From a bacterium (lineage in GTDB: Bacteria; Bacteroidota; Bacteroidia; Cytophagales; Cyclobacteriaceae): DNA of 64,000 bases. The stretch covers positions 1-64,000 of the forward strand of contig JANSWY010000009.1 of the NCBI GenBank assembly GCA_024743255.1. Direction: 5' to 3'. The notes below the pieces were generated by a model. The model saw only the letters and a program-made list of their open reading frames with translations, was not told the DNA's origin and ran no database searches. The position numbers and the translations under genes are program-made. This document shows positions 63,222-64,000 of this stretch, piece by piece. Numbering within the stretch: position 1 is the stretch's first letter; each line of letters starts with the position of its first letter.

Positions 63222-63952
63222 TAATATAGTTTGTCGATTTTGGAGTCTCTTATTTTTTTCGGTTTGTCAAGTGTAAGGAATTGTTCCCAAAACTCATTCA
63301 CTGGTAAACCTGCAACAATATCTAATGGTTCCTTTTTAACCGGATGTTCGAAATATAGTTTACGGGCATGGAGATTTATGCTACCATCCGGATTAGGTTT
63401 TGAAAAGCCATATTTAATGTCTCCTCTAATGGGAGATCCCATTGAAGCAAGCTGAACTCTGATCTGATGGGGTCTTCCAGTAACTGGATTAACCTCCAAC
63501 AAAAAGTGGTCATTCAACTTTCCAAGTACACGATAACTAAGCTCAGCTCTCTGTGCTCCTTCCCGTTGTTCCTTGTATGCTGTTGTTACGTTTTTCTTTG
63601 TGTCCTTAATCAGCCAATGAACAAGCTTATCCTGCTTCTTTGGTGGATGCTTTTTAACAACTGCCCAATAAGTCTTTTTCACCTGATTATTCCTAAAAAG
63701 CTTATTCACTCTTTCAAGTGCCTTACTGGTTTTAGCCATAATCACAGCACCACTAACCGGACGATCCAACCTATGTGTCAGACCCATAAATACAGCTCCA
63801 GGTTTATTGTACTTTTCTTTCACATAATCCTTACACATGTCAATAAGGCTGGGATCTTTGGTTTTGTCACCCTGAGTTAAAACCCCTGCTTCTTTGTTGA
63901 CAACCAATAGGTGATTGTCTTCATAAATTACGTGAAATCGCTGTTTTGCCAT
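63221..63952 (-). CDS. RluA-family pseudouridine synthase
   Basis: Converts uridine to pseudouridine in RNA; target rRNA or tRNA site not determined. The 243 residues from the ATG at 63950-63952 start MAKQRFHVIYEDNHLLVVNK; a GTG one codon earlier is possible. The catalytic Asp is in GLTHRLDRPVSGAVIMAKTS. VNPVTGRPHQIRVQLASMG and the usual C-terminal IPxxGDxxYG-like region (SPIRGDIKYGFSKP) are present. There is no S4 domain, so it is a TruC/RluA-type short form. It heads the pab operon. Confidence 0.93.
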   Translation of the reverse strand: MAKQRFHVIYEDNHLLVVNKEAGVLTQGDKTKDPSLIDMCKDYVKEKYNKPGAVFMGLTHRLDRPVSGAVIMAKTSKALERVNKLFRNNQVKKTYWAVVKKHPPKKQDKLVHWLIKDTKKNVTTAYKEQREGAQRAELSYRVLGKLNDHFLLEVNPVTGRPHQIRVQLASMGSPIRGDIKYGFSKPNPDGSINLHARKLYFEHPVKKEPLDIVAGLPVNEFWEQFLTLDKPKKIRDSKIDKLY

Positions 63953-64000
63953 CACCGCAAATTTGGCGAATTATCGGCAATAAATTGTGTTGTTACAAGC

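Overview
The window looks like a chromosomal segment of a Bacteroidota bacterium, most likely of the order Cytophagales and probably marine. The signs are moderate A+T content, promoters of the TTTG / TAnnTTTG type (clearest before atpD), many Bacteroidota lipoproteins, a SusC-like receptor, a DUF5916 barrel, an atpDC pair separated from the rest of the ATP synthase genes, bacillithiol gene bshA, and membrane AraC regulators. The placement is inferred from gene content only. I see no rRNA, tRNA, CRISPR array, insertion sequence or prophage.

Layout. 1-3.1 kb: the 5' end of a secreted repeat-type protein (cut by the window edge), a TerB-like protein, deoD, a SigZ-like ECF sigma factor with a cysteine tail, and a DUF3137 membrane protein. 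3.2-7.0 kb: FKBP lipoprotein, DUF819 transporter-like protein, an unlisted 45-residue CC-rich peptide, and a membrane AraC regulator with an exported metal-binding domain. 7.1-14.1 kb: TolB-like propeller lipoprotein, DUF5916 barrel, HTH/coiled-coil protein, TPR lipoprotein, a tiny acidic lipoprotein and two unknown secreted proteins. 14.1-18.8 kb: leuCDAB operon with a promoter and a leader stem. 19-22.2 kb: a small unknown protein and clpB. 22.3-28.5 kb: orphan SusC-like receptor and a TRAP transporter whose binding protein is on one strand and whose membrane subunits are on the other, with a GNAT gene between.

28.6-37.8 kb: rlmN, then an opposite-strand run (small membrane protein, mutL, two rhomboid proteases), a GH3-like/beta-lactamase fusion and bshA. 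37.9-43.8 kb: a fatty acid hydroxylase-like protein, then VWA, AAA (ChlI/MoxR-like), AlbA_2 and PIN-PhoH genes in a row. 43.8-51.1 kb: a tight minus-strand run plsC-gatC-TPR membrane protein-hutH-hutU. 51.2-55.0 kb: ABC exporter pair, gamma-glutamylcyclotransferase-like protein and an orphan histidine kinase. 55.1-58.4 kb: atpDC and a CHASE2 protein. 58.4-61.2 kb: two paralogous lipoproteins, duplicated together with their flanks, behind a second membrane AraC regulator. 61.3-64 kb: an overlapping operon rluA-like, DUF6787, pabB and pabC.

Most of the window is housekeeping. The parts that best merit a second look are the CC-rich peptide with its metal-domain AraC neighbour (5.4-7.0 kb), the VWA-AAA-AlbA_2 set (38.9-42.3 kb), the leu leader stem (18.78-18.81 kb) and the duplicated lipoprotein locus with its shared palindrome (58.4-60 kb).
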